Translations under genes and position numbers: made by a program
Shown: one piece after another, positions 62,742-64,000 of the stretch
Numbering within the stretch: the stretch's first letter is position 1
Layout: the number at the start of each line of letters is the position of its first letter
DNA from: Ooceraea biroi
Lineage: Eukaryota > Arthropoda > Insecta > Hymenoptera > Formicidae
Direction of reading: 5' to 3'
Assembly (NCBI RefSeq): GCF_003672135.1
Contig: NC_039510.1
Span: forward strand, 13,578,001-13,642,000
DNA length: 64,000 bases
The notes under the pieces: model-generated
Seen by the model: only the letters and a program-made list of their open reading frames with translations
What the model was told of the DNA's origin: nothing
Databases searched by the model: none

Positions 62742-63901
62742 TTAAAATAAAGACTGGACGAACGCTTGGATGAGTTTAGGTACAGTAGCATCAAAACCGT
62801 TGATTATCAGGACATTCTTGTCGTACTGTGTTTTACGATACGTCGCGGAAGAGCATACGGCACAATTGATCAGTCTGCGAAAAGAAGCGAGTACATTTAA
62901 AAGTTCAGATGTGCCGCGGGATATGCTACGATAAAAAAAAAAACAACTCACTTTGCGTCCGGAAGTTGCATCATATTTCTGTACAATGATAAGCTTTCCT
63001 GAGATCTGTCATGTTTTTCGTACACCTGATCTACTATGTTGATAAAAACGTCGTACTCTTTCTTCATTTTCATAGCCCACAACAGCGGCTTGCTGAGTTT
63101 AATATTCGCAGTGGAAATTTCTCGTAATTTCCTCACAACTTGCTCATAAGTTTCCTCGTTGCCGACGTCGACCACGTGAATTTCGTTGTCTTTGAACGTC
63201 GCTACGGTGACGTCGCTCTCCTGGCGTACAAGCGTCATCGCGATGAAACAACCTACCTCAACGCCCCGCATGTTACCGCACTGCCAAGCGCGTCCTTCTA
63301 CCGTCTTTTTGTTCGAACTGATTGTCACCAAGTAACGCAGATCCGTGCGTTGCAGGTGCTGGAAGCAGTAGCGATAATATAGGGATGATGAGACGAAGAA
63401 AATTCTTATTTATCTTATTTAAGAGGGAACATTGGTCCGAAAGAGTCAAATTATCAAATATGTGTGTGTGTGTGTGTAAAATATTCGCTTACAGAGAATG
63501 ATGCGTAGAACGCCGTGTTTAGAGCAGAGATCACGTCCTGGTTTGGCTCGAACGGCAATTGGTGGGGCTTTTTGGCTGCTTCCCGAATCCTTCGTTTCTC
63601 AAAGGATAAAGGTCTTAAAGAAAAACAGATGTATACACGTTGATAATCTCGAGCAGTACAATTACGTAGAGTTTCGTACTACTACAGCGTATGCTTACTT
63701 TCCGCAGTTCTGGTAATTTATGAGAGCGATGAGAATCTCCACCGGGTGAACCTTGTCGCGTGCTATAAGTTCTTCATTACGCAGCAGCTCTATTACTTTT
63801 TCCGCTGCTACATTCGGCTTCAGCAGGCGGAGATTGTTAATTCTTTGCAAGTTATTCAGAAGCATAACCATGTCCATCATCGATATCAATTCGATCCAAA
63901 T
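62742..63901 (-). CDS. 60 kDa SS-A/Ro ribonucleoprotein-like protein, C-terminal part (truncated by window end)
   Basis: Four exons: 63901-63699, 63613-63493, 63358-62952 and 62874-62742, all phases consistent, 287 codons. The first gives the end of the TROVE domain (KVHPVEILIALINYQNC, compare HPFHILIALETY in Ro60), the second AKKPHQLPFEPNQDVISALN then TAFYASF, and the third and fourth a von Willebrand A domain (MRGVEVGCFIAMTLV, LLWAMKMKKEYDVFINIVDQ, NVLIINGFDATVPKLIQAF). The first exon opens in phase 0 at an acceptor, so about the first 250 residues lie beyond 64000. Ro60 proteins ring-bind misfolded small RNAs and Y RNAs for quality control. The MIDAS metal-binding residues of the vWA domain look substituted (see findings). 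It may be a divergent insect paralogue rather than Ro60 itself. Confidence 0.88.
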
Positions 63902-64000
63902 CTGAGTAGAAAATAATCGAACGTCAAAACGCCGATCAAAATTAAGATGTTGATCAAACTTTCGTTGCAACATTTTCGAGAAATCTGATGAAATTTTCTG
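63902..64000 (-). other. Intron of the Ro60-like gene at the window edge
   Basis: Sequence upstream (minus strand) of the TTTCTACTCAG acceptor at 63902. The frame stays open to an ATG at 63973, but that part does not resemble the family, so it is read as intron. Confidence 0.6.

Overview
This window is nuclear DNA of an insect, most likely a hymenopteran and possibly an ant. The basis is short exons with canonical GT-AG introns, AT-rich introns and spacers, CpG-rich promoters, and protein sequences of clear insect type. The species call is inference; nothing in the sequence names it. There are no bacterial operons, phage or CRISPR arrays. Exon coordinates were worked out by hand from splice sites, reading phase and family alignment from memory, not from transcripts.

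Layout. 1-2863: no convincing gene. 2864(?)-7202 (+): a large unrecognised protein with a PABP-binding PAM2 motif and a long Thr/Ser/Lys/Ala-rich tail. 8992-10189 (-): fatty-acid-binding protein with a TATA box. 13714-14876 (-): malectin. 17279-20350 (+): Hsc70-4-type cytosolic HSP70 under perfect heat-shock elements. 21480-24877 (-): RNF10-type RING protein, head to head with 26090-28662 (+): nucleolar complex protein 4. 29906-33740 (-): Mps1/TTK spindle-checkpoint kinase. 35776-37197 (-): casein kinase 2 beta. 37868-38531: decayed PIF/Harbinger-like transposon. 38732-38803 (-): tRNA-Asp(GTC). 39081-40114 (-): Myb/SANT-like coiled-coil protein. 40966-41267 (+): UBL5. 41876-46699 (-): uridine-cytidine kinase with two competing last exons and a decayed extra copy of exon 1. 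47767-49551 (+): delta-aminolevulinate dehydratase. 51072-55123 (+): ER chaperone BiP/GRP78 with unfolded-protein-response elements. 55124-62402: gene-poor. 62403-63901 (-): 3' part of a Ro60 (TROVE/vWA) gene that runs off the right end.

These are mostly conserved single-copy housekeeping genes. Three concern ER and cytosolic proteostasis (malectin, BiP, Hsc70-4); others serve ribosome assembly, mitosis, splicing, haem and nucleotide salvage. They do not form one pathway. I see no new multi-gene system. The points most worth checking are the alternative UCK last exons and decayed exon 1 copy, the divergent metal site and possible alternative tail of the Ro60-like protein, an apparent frame change at the RNF10 C-terminus, the Harbinger remnant beside a Myb/SANT gene, the unrecognised PAM2 protein, and the strong stress elements at the two HSP70-family genes.
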